Below, in pieces: positions 1-8,323 of a stretch of 14,481 nt of DNA. The DNA comes from JAULUH01 sp032111745 (lineage in GTDB: Bacteria; Chloroflexota; Anaerolineae; JAAEKA01). The stretch's first letter is position 1; every line of letters starts with the position of its first letter. The position numbers were made by a program, and so were the translations under genes. The DNA lies in assembly GCA_032111745.1 (NCBI GenBank), contig JAULUH010000237.1, forward strand, positions 1 through 14,481. Direction: 5' to 3'. The notes beneath the pieces are model-generated. The model was not told the DNA's origin. It saw only the letters and a list, made by a program, of their open reading frames with translations, and searched no databases.

Positions 1-48
1 TTTTTGGGGTTTTCACCCACGCCCATCGTAGCGCTCCCGCCAGGCCCG

Positions 49-57
49 TGGTACAAT
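49..57 (+). promoter_or_regulatory. Extended -10 promoter of the 3-dehydroquinate dehydratase gene
   Basis: The sequence reads TG, one base, then TACAAT (52-57), which is an extended -10 element. No good -35 hexamer lies 16-18 bases upstream, which is typical of extended -10 promoters. Transcription would start near 64, about 40 bases before the TTG start codon. The first 48 bases of the window hold no other feature I can support. Confidence 0.5.
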
Positions 58-104
58 GTCCCCAGGCTTCGTGAGAAGCAACCTGTTCCTGAGGAGCCTC
101 CACC

Positions 105-1091
105 TTGACCCACCTGGCTGTCGCCATTGCTGCCCCCGATACCCAGACCGCCATCTCTGCCCTGCACCAGGCCGCCAGCGTGGCCACCCTGGCCGAGCTG
201 CGCCTGGACATGATGCAGGAGTTCGACCTGCCGCGGTTGCTCGCCAATCGGCCCCTGCCCCTTATTGTCACCTGCCGGCCCCGCCGCGAGGGTGGGCACT
301 GGGCAGGTGGCGAGGCCGAGCGGCTGGCCCTCCTCCACCAGGCGGCCGCGCTGGGCGCAGACTACGTCGATCTCGAGTGGGATGTGGCCACCGAGGCGTC
401 TGGCCTGGACCGCAGCCGCACCCGGCTGATTCTCTCCCGCCACGATTTTGCCGCCATGCCACCTGATCTGGAGGCGATAGCCACCAGCCTCTGGCAGGCC
501 GGCGCAGACATCGTCAAGGTGGTGGGCGCAGCCCAGGGGCTGGCCAGCGCTGTCCCTGTGTTGGACCTCCTGGCCCACGCTCAAGGCCCTACCATCGCCA
601 TCGCCATGGGCGCCAGCGGGCTCGCCACCCGTCTGCTGGCCTTCCGCCATCCCCACGCCTTCCTCAGCTTCGCCGCCCCTGATCCCCCCTCCGTGGCCCG
701 CTACGTGCCCACCATCACCGCCCCCGGTCAGATTACCGTTGGCGTGATGCGCCATGTCTACCGCGTGCAAGCCATGACCCAGGCCACCTCGCTGGTGGGC
801 CTCGTAGCCCCTGATGCCAACCTGTCACCCCTTGTCGTCCAGGGCAACCTCTGGCTGGCCGAACAGGGGCTGGACGCAGTCCTGGTACCCCTGCAGCCGG
901 CACCGGATGAGGATCCGCAGGGGGCGGTGGCGGCGCTGGCCCACAGCGTGCCGCTGCGCGGGATCATAGAGCTCGCCAGAACTGACCCCTCACCAGAACC
1001 CGCAGCCGGCATCCTGTTGGCCACCGACTTTGTGGAGGTCGTGCCAGCCACCTCGATCGCCACCGCCCTGGACTGGCTCCTACGCCGCTAG
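105..1091 (+). CDS. aroD: Type I 3-dehydroquinate dehydratase with a C-terminal shikimate-dehydrogenase-like remnant domain
   Basis: This enzyme catalyses the third step of the shikimate pathway, dehydrating 3-dehydroquinate to 3-dehydroshikimate through a Schiff-base lysine in the cytoplasm. Residues 1-212 carry the type I landmarks: ELRLD (E31, R33), CRPRREGG at 57-64, E91, the catalytic H113 in SRHDF, the Schiff-base K138 in ADIVKV, R176 after the MG..G loop, and APGQ at 206-209. Single-domain type I enzymes are about 220-250 residues, but this one has 328. Residues 228-263 (SLVGLV...NLSPLVVQ...GLDAVLVPL) resemble the start of the AroE substrate-binding domain. The conserved VTxPxK segment with the active-site lysine is replaced by IIELART, and no NADP domain follows. 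The start is TTG with GAGGAG at 91-96. The gene is convergent with the protease gene, overlapping it by four bases. The dehydratase assignment is firm; the origin of the C-terminal part is inferred. Confidence 0.9.
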   Translation: MTHLAVAIAAPDTQTAISALHQAASVATLAELRLDMMQEFDLPRLLANRPLPLIVTCRPRREGGHWAGGEAERLALLHQAAALGADYVDLEWDVATEASGLDRSRTRLILSRHDFAAMPPDLEAIATSLWQAGADIVKVVGAAQGLASAVPVLDLLAHAQGPTIAIAMGASGLATRLLAFRHPHAFLSFAAPDPPSVARYVPTITAPGQITVGVMRHVYRVQAMTQATSLVGLVAPDANLSPLVVQGNLWLAEQGLDAVLVPLQPAPDEDPQGAVAALAHSVPLRGIIELARTDPSPEPAAGILLATDFVEVVPATSIATALDWLLRR

Positions 1092-2926
1092 CGACCGCTC
1101 GCGTTCCGGCTGGCCAACGGCGCATACATACAAGCCGCCCCCGGTACCACAAGGTCCATATCCACCTGGTTAGGCTGGTTGCCCAGCAGCCGCTGCGACT
1201 TGCTCGTGGTTGTCCCGCTGGTTGCGTGTCTCGCCGTGATCGTGTAGGGCCCCGGCGGCAATGTCAGCGAGACGCCGCCATCCGTGGTGATCACTGTGGT
1301 GACCTTGCCGGTGGAGCTGTTCACCAAGGTGATGGTTACCCCGGATTGGATGGTGCGCACGGCACCGTTGCAGGCCACCGCGTAGGCTTTCACTGCCGAC
1401 GGTGCCGGCAGGCGCACTGCCTCAATCGCTGCCAGTGCATCGATATAGCCCCAGCCAAAGCTGTTGTTGGGCCACCCGCTGTCACCGCAGGTCGTAGAGG
1501 ATACGTGCCGCGCTGTGCGTGTCAGTACATACTCAGTATCGTCGATCTGGCCAACCAGCGATGGATCGGCGGACCACAAGAGCGCGGTGACGCCAGCCAC
1601 ATGCGGCGACGCCATGGAGGTGCCCTGTAAGATTCGGTAGCCGCCGGGGACTGCAGACCGCACGTTTACCCCCGGTGCCACGATATCGGGCTTGGGCTGA
1701 TAGCTGCCGTCCACCATCACCGGGCCGCGGCTGCTGAACCCCGCCAGGTCGCCCGTATCGCGCACAGCCCCCACGCTGAAACTGGCATCATAGGTGGCTG
1801 GGGGGTAGATCACGCTGCCGCACGCCGAGCCATAGTTGCCGCCTGATACCACTACCAGGACCCCCGCCGCCCGCAAGTTCTCGACTACCTGGCGCAGCGC
1901 GTCCGCACTGCACCCCTCCGCCGGTGGACAGCTCCAGGAATTGTTGATGATGTCCGCACCTAGGTTGGGGTTGCCCTCGGTCAAGGGGTTGCCACCTATG
2001 GGGTAAGGCGCCAGCAGGAACTCGAAGCACTCGGTGTAGGTGCTGGGGGTGCCGTTGCCCAGCTCGTCCATGTTGCGGCAGGCGATCCAGCTCGCGCCAG
2101 GCGCCACGCCGATCTGATTGCCTGCCCCATCATCTCCTACCATGGTGCCAATAGTATGCGTGCCGTGGTCCACTGGATCACAGGGGACAGCCGGATTGGT
2201 GCAGCGGCTGGTGCTGCCAATGGCGTCGTGCCAGTCGTAGTTGTGCTCAGCCACAGCGCCGTTCCAGCCGCGATAGCGGGCCTTCAGGGCCGGGTGGTCC
2301 CACTGCACGCCGGTATCCTGGCCACCCAACACGACGCCCTGGCCGTTGACGCCGTACTGCTGCCACACCGCCGGGGCATTGACGTAGGCCACGCCCCATT
2401 CCACCCCCTGCGGTGCGGCCGGTGATATCGACGCCTGGCCCTCCGCTGTGCTCTTGCTAGGCAGGGTCAGAGGGCTGAGCGCCTTGACCATGGGGTTGGC
2501 CTCCAGCCGCGCGACCTCAGGCCGGCCGGCTAGCGCCACCACCAACGACCGGTCGCCGGTCATCGTCAACATGTTCACCAGGTAGTGCGACTGAAAGGGG
2601 ATCCCCTGGGCCTCCAACCAGCTGGCCAGCGGCCCCTGGCTGCGCAGCGCCACCTCCCGTAGGGTGTCGTAGACATAGCGCCGCCTGTCACTTGCCAACT
2701 TCAGCTCGGTGGCCTGGGTCAGGTCCGCCTGCTCCTCAAGAATGACCAGGAAGCTGGCAGCCCCATCGGCCGTCTTGTCCCACAGAAGCGGTGAGATCTT
2801 CTCGAGCTGCGGCAGGGGCGTGGCGGGGCCTGCGGCCGGAGCCGGTGCAGCCAATGCCGTCTGAGATAGGATGGTGATCGCCATCATAGCAGCCACTACA
2901 ACCCGTAGGTTCAATGCTCGTCTCAA
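1088..2926 (-). CDS. Secreted S8 family (subtilisin-like) serine peptidase
   Basis: An exported endopeptidase. Numbered from the TTG at 2926 it has 612 residues. It begins with a signal peptide (MRRALNLR, a hydrophobic core, then ALAA at about 24-27). An inhibitor-I9-like propeptide follows at about 58-150, then the S8 catalytic domain at about 195-480: Asp204 in QDTG, His254 in DHGTH, oxyanion Asn364 in SGGN, and Ser437 in GTSMASPHVAG. Residues from about 510 to 600 look like a carboxypeptidase-regulatory-type beta-sandwich. Several cysteines suggest disulfides and fit an extracytoplasmic location. I see no sortase signal or C-terminal membrane anchor. The open frame extends to a TTG at 2962, right after the helicase stop codon. 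I prefer 2926 because CGGAG lies nine bases upstream and the n-region is then of normal length. It is the last gene of the qor operon. The substrate is unknown. Confidence 0.92.
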   Translation of the reverse strand: MRRALNLRVVVAAMMAITILSQTALAAPAPAAGPATPLPQLEKISPLLWDKTADGAASFLVILEEQADLTQATELKLASDRRRYVYDTLREVALRSQGPLASWLEAQGIPFQSHYLVNMLTMTGDRSLVVALAGRPEVARLEANPMVKALSPLTLPSKSTAEGQASISPAAPQGVEWGVAYVNAPAVWQQYGVNGQGVVLGGQDTGVQWDHPALKARYRGWNGAVAEHNYDWHDAIGSTSRCTNPAVPCDPVDHGTHTIGTMVGDDGAGNQIGVAPGASWIACRNMDELGNGTPSTYTECFEFLLAPYPIGGNPLTEGNPNLGADIINNSWSCPPAEGCSADALRQVVENLRAAGVLVVVSGGNYGSACGSVIYPPATYDASFSVGAVRDTGDLAGFSSRGPVMVDGSYQPKPDIVAPGVNVRSAVPGGYRILQGTSMASPHVAGVTALLWSADPSLVGQIDDTEYVLTRTARHVSSTTCGDSGWPNNSFGWGYIDALAAIEAVRLPAPSAVKAYAVACNGAVRTIQSGVTITLVNSSTGKVTTVITTDGGVSLTLPPGPYTITARHATSGTTTSKSQRLLGNQPNQVDMDLVVPGAACMYAPLASRNASGR

Positions 2927-2962
2927 GTCTCCGCACTCCGTTCCTGATTGTCGTTGGCGCAA

Positions 2963-5260
2963 TCACTCTTTGATCACTGTAAGCTTCGCGAAGCTGGCCA
3001 TCAGCTTCTTGGTACCCATGCCCGGAAACACTACGCTGACGTACTCGTCATCGTCGGCAACCTCGGTTTTGATCACTATCCCTTCGCCGAACAGGCCGTG
3101 GCTGACCCGCTGGCCTGCCCTGAACCGCGGCTGGCGCGCCGCCGCGTCCGGCGTCTTGACCGAGGAGGAGCCAGCCTGCCAGGTCGTGACACGATCGTAG
3201 GCCCCGCCGGGACCAGCCGGCCTGCCAGCTGTGCGTGCATTGAGGACCGCGTCCCGGGCCGCCTGTTTGCGCGTGCGCATGCCCTGGCCATTTACCAGGT
3301 GGTCCGGGATATCCTGCAGAAACTGGCTGGGCGGATTCATCTCCGTGGTGCCGTACAGGGTGCGGCGAAACGCGTGCACCAGGTGCAGGCGCTGCTTGGC
3401 CCGGGTGATGCCCACGTAGGCCAGGCGTCGCTCCTCCTGCAGCCCTTCCGGGTCCTCCTTGCTGCGGCTGTGCGGAAAAATGCCCTCCTCCATGCCTACG
3501 ATGAAGACCACCGGGAACTCCAATCCCTTGGCGGTATGCAAGGTCATCAGGGTGGGCACCGATTGGCTATCCGGCAGCTCGTCCTGGTCGCTCACCAGGG
3601 CGATCTCCTCAAGCAACGAGGCCAGGCCCTCCCCAGGCGGCATGTCGGCGTAGTTGGTTGCTACCGTTCGTAGCTCCTTCAGGTTCTCCCAGCGACCCTC
3701 GCCCTCCTCCGTGCCATCGCGGATCCAGGTGCCGTAGCCCGATTCCTCTACGATACGGTCCAGCAGCTGGGCCACCGTCAGCTCGTGCTTGGCCTCTAGC
3801 CAACCCGCTACCATCTTCCAAAACGCCAGCAGCGCGATCCTGGCACCGCTGGAGAAAGGTGCGTTCTCGAGGAGCGGCATGCCCCTGGCCTTGAGGGCCA
3901 GCTCCCCCCGCTCCCCGGCCAGCACCCGCAAGGCCTCGGCCTGGGTTAATCCCAGGTGCGCAGCCCATTGCGCCAGCAGCGTCTCGCTGGACTTGCCGAT
4001 GCGCCGCGGCGGCACGTTGAGGATGCGAAGCAAGCTCAGGCTATCGTTGGGATTGTGCACTAGCCTGAGGTAGGCGATGGCATCCTTGATCTCCTTGCGC
4101 TCGTAGAACCGCGTGGCACCCACCAGCCGGTAGGGCAGGTTCCGATGCACGAACGCATCCTCCAGAGCCCGGGATTGGGCGTTGGTCCGGTACAGGACAA
4201 CGCAGTCCCCCGGCGCGGCCACGCCCTGCATGGACAGGCGCACGATCTCCTCGACCACATAACTGGCTTCCTCGGTCTCGTCGAACGCCTCGTACACCGT
4301 CACCAGGGGCCCACCCTCATGCTCGGTGAAGAGCTTCTTGGGCGTGCGCTGCCCGTTGCGCTTGATCACCTCGTTGGCGACGTCCAGGATGGTCTGGGTG
4401 GACCGGTAGTTGCGCTCCAGCAGCACCTGGCGCATCTCCGGGAAGTCCTCCCGCAGGCGCAAGATGTTGCGCGGGTTGGCCCCCCGCCACCCGTAGATCG
4501 ATTGGTCTTCGTCCGCGACGCAGAACAGGTTGCGCTGCGGCCCGATCAGCATCTTGATCAGCTCGTACTGGGCCACGTTGGTATCCTGGAACTCGTCCAC
4601 CAGCACGTGCAGGTAGCGCTCCCGGTAGTGCTGGCGCACCTCCGGGTGGTTGCGCAGCAGCAACGCCGTTTCCATCAGGAGGTCGTCGAAATCCAGCGCA
4701 TTGTTCTCCCGCAAGAGCTCGTGGTAGCGGGCGTAGATCCGCGCCTCCACTTCCTGCCGGTAGGTCTGTGGTGTCACCCGGTCCGGCGCGATCAGCTCGT
4801 TCTTGAACCGACTGATCTGGGCCTGCACCACCGTCGGCCGGTGGAGCTTGTCGTCCAGGTTGAGCTCTTTGATGGCTGCCTTGACCACCCGCAGCTGGTC
4901 GTCGCTGTCGAAGATGACGAAGGCGCTGCTAATGCCGACCTGCGCATGCTCGCGGCGCAGGATGCGGGCACAGATGGCGTGAAAGGTGCCCATGGTGAGG
5001 CCCCGCAGCCCATCGGAGCCATCATGCCCTCCGGCCAGCAGCGCCTCGGTCCGCGTGCGCATCTCCCGGGCCGCCTTGTTGGTGAAGGTGACGGCCAGGA
5101 TGCGATAGGGCGGCACGCGCCGCTCCTGCACCAGGTAGGCGATGCGGTGCGTCAGCACCCGCGTCTTGCCCGAGCCCGGGCCTGCCAAGACCAGCAATGG
5201 CCCATCCGGCGCGGTGACCGCCGCAATCTGCTGTTCGTTCAAGCCGGCGAGAATAGACAT
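2963..5260 (-). CDS. pcrA: PcrA/UvrD-type ATP-dependent DNA helicase
   Basis: A superfamily 1A 3'-5' DNA helicase acting in repair, replication restart and transcription-coupled processes. At 765 residues it has the usual family length. All motifs are visible: the Q-motif region LNEQQ at 7-11; Walker A GPGSGKT at 27-33; motif Ia TFTNKAA around 58-64; Walker B VDEFQD at 221-226; motif III ADEDQSIYGWRGA at 249-261; motif IV NYRS at 284-287; motif V TLHTAKGLEF around 573-582; motif VI RRLAYVGITRA at 611-621. The C-terminal segment 712-765 (FRAGQRVSHGLFGEGIV and onward) is the PcrA-type Tudor-like module, known in the family to contact RNA polymerase. The ATG at 5260 has no strong ribosome binding site, so translation may be coupled to the DinB-like gene, whose stop lies 24 bases upstream. 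The stop codon directly abuts a possible TTG start of the protease gene. Confidence 0.97.
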   Translation of the reverse strand: MSILAGLNEQQIAAVTAPDGPLLVLAGPGSGKTRVLTHRIAYLVQERRVPPYRILAVTFTNKAAREMRTRTEALLAGGHDGSDGLRGLTMGTFHAICARILRREHAQVGISSAFVIFDSDDQLRVVKAAIKELNLDDKLHRPTVVQAQISRFKNELIAPDRVTPQTYRQEVEARIYARYHELLRENNALDFDDLLMETALLLRNHPEVRQHYRERYLHVLVDEFQDTNVAQYELIKMLIGPQRNLFCVADEDQSIYGWRGANPRNILRLREDFPEMRQVLLERNYRSTQTILDVANEVIKRNGQRTPKKLFTEHEGGPLVTVYEAFDETEEASYVVEEIVRLSMQGVAAPGDCVVLYRTNAQSRALEDAFVHRNLPYRLVGATRFYERKEIKDAIAYLRLVHNPNDSLSLLRILNVPPRRIGKSSETLLAQWAAHLGLTQAEALRVLAGERGELALKARGMPLLENAPFSSGARIALLAFWKMVAGWLEAKHELTVAQLLDRIVEESGYGTWIRDGTEEGEGRWENLKELRTVATNYADMPPGEGLASLLEEIALVSDQDELPDSQSVPTLMTLHTAKGLEFPVVFIVGMEEGIFPHSRSKEDPEGLQEERRLAYVGITRAKQRLHLVHAFRRTLYGTTEMNPPSQFLQDIPDHLVNGQGMRTRKQAARDAVLNARTAGRPAGPGGAYDRVTTWQAGSSSVKTPDAAARQPRFRAGQRVSHGLFGEGIVIKTEVADDDEYVSVVFPGMGTKKLMASFAKLTVIKE

Positions 5261-5284
5261 GGCTGGGAGCTTGCGGCTGGCCTA

Positions 5285-5797
5285 CTAGCGCAGGGCGGCG
5301 GCGTGCACCCGGATGCGCGCGGCGTGCTCTGCGTAATGGTCAAAGGTGTTGCCGGCAACCCACAGCAACACCGGCCGGGCCTGCGGGTCGTCTGGTGCCA
5401 CCGGACGCATCAGGTCCTCCCAAGAAGTTGCTTCCAGCGCAGCCACGGTCGCCGCGTGGACCCGGCCCGAGTCTGCCAGCACATCGGCGACGGAGCGCTG
5501 CTGGCTGCGCTGGAAGATCATTGCGTTGATGATGTCCTCGTCATCCGCAGCCATCGTAGCCTCGTCGATGCCCATGGCGACCGAGGCCGGCTGTCCCTCG
5601 AGATAGTGCCCCACCATGAACTGCTCCCAGGCCGCCAGATGGGCCAGGTTGTCCTTGATCGACCAGCCCCCGGCATCATGCACCTGCAGCTCTTCCTCGG
5701 TCAATCCGTCGATGATCTGTTGGAGGCTCGACCACTCGCGGTCGATCCATGCCAACAGCTCCACCTTGGTCTCGGGCATCCTTTGTGTCTCACTCAT
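5285..5797 (-). CDS. DinB-like / ClbS-DfsB family four-helix bundle protein
   Basis: A 170-residue cytoplasmic protein of the DinB superfamily, metal-binding four-helix bundles whose members include thiol transferases, small-molecule hydrolases and many proteins of unknown function. The N-terminal part (TKVELLAWIDREW, then GGWSIKDNLAHLAAWEQF) matches the ClbS/DfsB (DUF1706-like) pattern. The C-terminal NTFDHYAEHAARI is typical of related DinB proteins. H53, H154 and H158 sit where the superfamily places its three metal ligands. GAGGTG lies just upstream of the ATG, supporting the start. The gene begins ten bases after the qor stop and ends 24 bases before pcrA, so all are probably cotranscribed. 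The name DinB does not imply SOS control, and I see no LexA-type box in front of the operon. The substrate is unknown. Confidence 0.82.
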   Translation of the reverse strand: MSETQRMPETKVELLAWIDREWSSLQQIIDGLTEEELQVHDAGGWSIKDNLAHLAAWEQFMVGHYLEGQPASVAMGIDEATMAADDEDIINAMIFQRSQQRSVADVLADSGRVHAATVAALEATSWEDLMRPVAPDDPQARPVLLWVAGNTFDHYAEHAARIRVHAAALR

Positions 5798-5807
5798 GGC
5801 TCACACC

Positions 5808-6782
5808 TCAGCTCTCCCTTTGCAGCAATACCTTGCCCGCCGTCTGCCGTCCTTCCAGCAGCCGGTGCGCCTCCGCAGCCTGGGACAGGGGCAGGATGCG
5901 ATCGATGCGCACATCCAACTCCCCGGACGCGGTCCACATCAACACGTCTCCCGCCCGGCTCACCAGCTCGCTGCGGTCCGCGACGTAGTGGCCCAGGGAG
6001 GGGCGGGTGACGAAGAGCGAGCCCTTGGCGTTGAGGATCTGCAGGTTCACCGGTGGAACCGCGCCGCTGGCCTGGCCGAAGAGGGCCAGCAGGCCGCGCG
6101 GCCGCAGGCAGTTCAGGCTCCTGTCAAACGTGTCCTTGCCCACTGAATCGTATACCACATCTACCCCCCGGTTGCCGGTAAGCCGCTTCACCTCGCTCTC
6201 GAAATCCACCTCGGAGTAGAGAATCACGGCGTCGGCACCGGCCCGTCGCGCCAGCTCGGCCTTCTCCTCCGTCGACACGGTACCGATCACCATTGCACCC
6301 GCGCGCTTCGCCATCTGCACCAGGAGCAGGCCCACGCCACCCGCCGCCGCATGCACCAGCGCCCGGTCTCCCGGCTTGAGCGGGTACGTGCTGAAGGCCA
6401 GGTAGTGCGCCGTCATCCCCTGCAGCATCACTGCGGCGGCCTGCTCCAGGGATATCTGCTCCGGCAACGGCACCAGCTTGTCCGCCGGCACCACCGCGTA
6501 GTCCGCATAGGCGCCCAACACCAGGCAGTAGGCCACCCGGTCGCCCGGCTTGACCACCGTCACCCCCTCGCCGACCGCCGCCACCGCACCCGCCGCCTCC
6601 ATGCCAGGCGTCATCGGCAACGGCACCACATACTGGCCGCTGCGATGATAGGTGTCGATATAGTTGAGCCCAATCGCCCTGATCTCGACCAGGGCCTGCC
6701 CCGGTCCGGGCTCGGGCATGGGAACTTCTTCGTGGATCAGGACCTCGGGTCCGCCCACCTCATACACATGTATTGCCTTCAT
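5808..6782 (-). CDS. qor: NADPH:quinone oxidoreductase (zinc-independent MDR family)
   Basis: A cytoplasmic medium-chain reductase that reduces quinones or other activated alkenes and carbonyls with NADPH. At 324 residues it has the length of E. coli QorA and shares its segments: LNYIDTYHRSGQY at 39-51, GMEAAGAVAAVGEGV at 60-74, the nucleotide-binding HAAAGGVGLLLVQMAK at 144-159, VVYDSVGKDT at 209-218, and LNAKGSLFVTRPSL at 250-263. The zinc-binding cysteines of alcohol dehydrogenases are absent, which fits the QOR class. The frame is open to 6851, but homology begins at MKAIHVYEVGG and AGAGGTG stands just before that ATG, so 6782 is the start. It heads the leftward operon. The physiological substrate is not shown by the sequence. 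Confidence 0.93.
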   Translation of the reverse strand: MKAIHVYEVGGPEVLIHEEVPMPEPGPGQALVEIRAIGLNYIDTYHRSGQYVVPLPMTPGMEAAGAVAAVGEGVTVVKPGDRVAYCLVLGAYADYAVVPADKLVPLPEQISLEQAAAVMLQGMTAHYLAFSTYPLKPGDRALVHAAAGGVGLLLVQMAKRAGAMVIGTVSTEEKAELARRAGADAVILYSEVDFESEVKRLTGNRGVDVVYDSVGKDTFDRSLNCLRPRGLLALFGQASGAVPPVNLQILNAKGSLFVTRPSLGHYVADRSELVSRAGDVLMWTASGELDVRIDRILPLSQAAEAHRLLEGRQTAGKVLLQRES

Positions 6783-6912
6783 GGCCACCTCTTGGGAACG
6801 TCCAACTGCCCTGGCCGTTCGCCATCGGCCCGAGATCGATAGCCTTCGCATCCTCCCTTTGCGATGCCCCCGATCCGGCGAGACGCAGGCTCATCCCTGT
6901 TACGGCGTAGTC

Positions 6913-6941
6913 ATTGTAATCGAAATGGGGTGCCCTGGCAA
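6913..6941 (-). promoter_or_regulatory. Sigma-70-type promoter of the qor-dinB-pcrA-protease operon
   Basis: On the minus strand TTGCCA (6941-6936) is followed after exactly 17 bases by TACAAT (6918-6913). Five of six bases match the consensus in each hexamer. Transcription would start near 6906, giving a leader of about 120 bases before the qor ATG. No TGn extension is present, in contrast to the other promoters of this window. Confidence 0.6.
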
Positions 6942-6972
6942 GTGCATGGGCGTATCTTTTGTAGTAAGTTTG

Positions 6973-6981
6973 TGTTATACT
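6973..6981 (+). promoter_or_regulatory. Extended -10 promoter of fabF-fabH
   Basis: TG, one base, then TATACT (6976-6981) forms an extended -10 element without a clear -35. Transcription would start near 6988, about 50 bases before the TTG start of fabF. An imperfect inverted repeat, AAGTTT (6966-6971) and ATACTT (6977-6982), overlaps the element and could be an operator, but it is short. The promoter is back to back with that of qor. Confidence 0.5.
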
Positions 6982-7037
6982 TGAGGACCGATCCCAGCGA
7001 TATGGGCCGGCGCGCAGCCAGGCCCCGGAGGTAGCTC

Positions 7038-8294
7038 TTGTCGACAGCTCAACAGCGCGTGGTGGTCACCGGCCTGGGTGCGGTGACCCCCGTGGGCAAC
7101 GATGTGCCCACCATGTGGGCCAGCCTGGTCGCCGGATGCAGCGGCGTCGGACCTATCACCCTGTTCGACCCCGCGGGGATTAAGACCAAGATCGCTGGAG
7201 AGGTGAAGGGCTTCGACCCCGATGCCATCATGGGGCGCAAGGAGGCTCGGCGCGCGGACCGCTATACCCAGTTTGCCTTCGCCTCAGCCCTGGAGGCCGT
7301 TCGAGATGCCGGCCTCGACGTGTCGGCTGAAGACCCTGCGCGCGTCGGCGTGCTGGTCGGCTCCGGCGTTGGCGGTCTCGGTACCATGCTGCAGCAGCAG
7401 GAGGTGTTGCGCTCCAAGGGCGCTCGCGGTGTCAGTCCATTTCTCATTCCAGGCATGTTGATCAATACCGCCTCGAGCCATATCGCCATCCAGCTGGGGC
7501 TGCGCGGGCCTAACTACGCCGTGGCCTCGGCCTGTGCCACCGGCACTGATGCCGTCGGCACCGCCTTCGAGATGATCCGCCGCGCCGACGCCGATGTGAT
7601 GCTGGCCGGTGGCTCCGAAGCCCCCATCGTCGAGCTGGCCGTGGTCGGCTTCGAGAACATGACCGCCCTATCCGCTCGCAATGCCGAGCCACAGGCCGCG
7701 TCGCGCCCCTTCGACGCCGGTCGCGATGGCTTCGTGATCGCCGAGGGCGCAGCCGTGCTGGTCTTGGAGAGCCTGGCTCACGCCCGGCGCCGCGACGCCC
7801 GCATCTACGGCGAGCTGCTGGGCTACGCCAACACCGAGGATGCCTACCACATCACCGCACCCCACTCCGAGGGTGTCGGTGCCGTGGAGGCCATGTCTCG
7901 CGCCCTGCGCCAGGCCGGCCTGCCGCCGGACGCCGTCGACTACGTCAACGCTCATGGTACCAGTACCCCCCTGAACGACTCCAGCGAGACCCGGGCGCTC
8001 AAGCGCCTGATGGGTGCCCATGCCTACCGCGTGCCCACCAGCTCGACCAAGTCCATGACCGGCCACCTCCTGGGCGCCGCCGGCGCCGTGGAGGTGGCCA
8101 TCTGCTTCCTGATTCTGCAACAGGGCCTCATCCCCCCGACGATCAACTACCAGGACCCCGATCCCGACTGCGACCTGGATTACGTGCCCAATGCGGCCAG
8201 ACGGGCCGAGGTGAGGGTGGCTATGTCGCCCTCCTTCGGTTTCGGCGGCCACAACAGCGTGCTGGTCATGGGGCGCCTTCAAGGGCATGGTTAG
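7038..8294 (+). CDS. fabF: 3-oxoacyl-[ACP] synthase II (KAS II)
   Basis: Elongating condensing enzyme of type II fatty acid synthesis: it decarboxylates malonyl-ACP and adds two carbons to acyl-ACP in the cytoplasm. The 418-residue length is standard. The thiolase-fold motifs are complete: nucleophile C166 in ASACATGTDA, H306 in NAHGTSTPLND, K338 in STKSMTGH, H343 in the same segment, and the GFGGHN loop at 401-406. The start is TTG, chosen because GGAGGT (7027-7032) precedes it at normal spacing and the homology begins at RVVVTGLG. It is followed after 29 bases by fabH, so the two form an operon. The usual partners acpP, fabD and fabG are not in this window. Confidence 0.96.
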   Translation: MSTAQQRVVVTGLGAVTPVGNDVPTMWASLVAGCSGVGPITLFDPAGIKTKIAGEVKGFDPDAIMGRKEARRADRYTQFAFASALEAVRDAGLDVSAEDPARVGVLVGSGVGGLGTMLQQQEVLRSKGARGVSPFLIPGMLINTASSHIAIQLGLRGPNYAVASACATGTDAVGTAFEMIRRADADVMLAGGSEAPIVELAVVGFENMTALSARNAEPQAASRPFDAGRDGFVIAEGAAVLVLESLAHARRRDARIYGELLGYANTEDAYHITAPHSEGVGAVEAMSRALRQAGLPPDAVDYVNAHGTSTPLNDSSETRALKRLMGAHAYRVPTSSTKSMTGHLLGAAGAVEVAICFLILQQGLIPPTINYQDPDPDCDLDYVPNAARRAEVRVAMSPSFGFGGHNSVLVMGRLQGHG

Positions 8295-8323
8295 AGCCAG
8301 TAGAATGGCTCAGGAGCACACCG

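Noticed and set aside
5285..5797. Reading the DinB-like protein as DNA polymerase IV or as proof of SOS control
   Set aside because: The sequence is the small four-helix DinB superfamily, unrelated to polymerase IV, and no SOS box is visible in front of the operon.
4145..6010. Long open frame (621 codons) on the plus strand opposite pcrA and the DinB-like gene
   Set aside because: It is antisense to a helicase with every family motif. Its translation is rich in His, Gln, Val and Leu without any domain, as expected for a GC-rich shadow frame.
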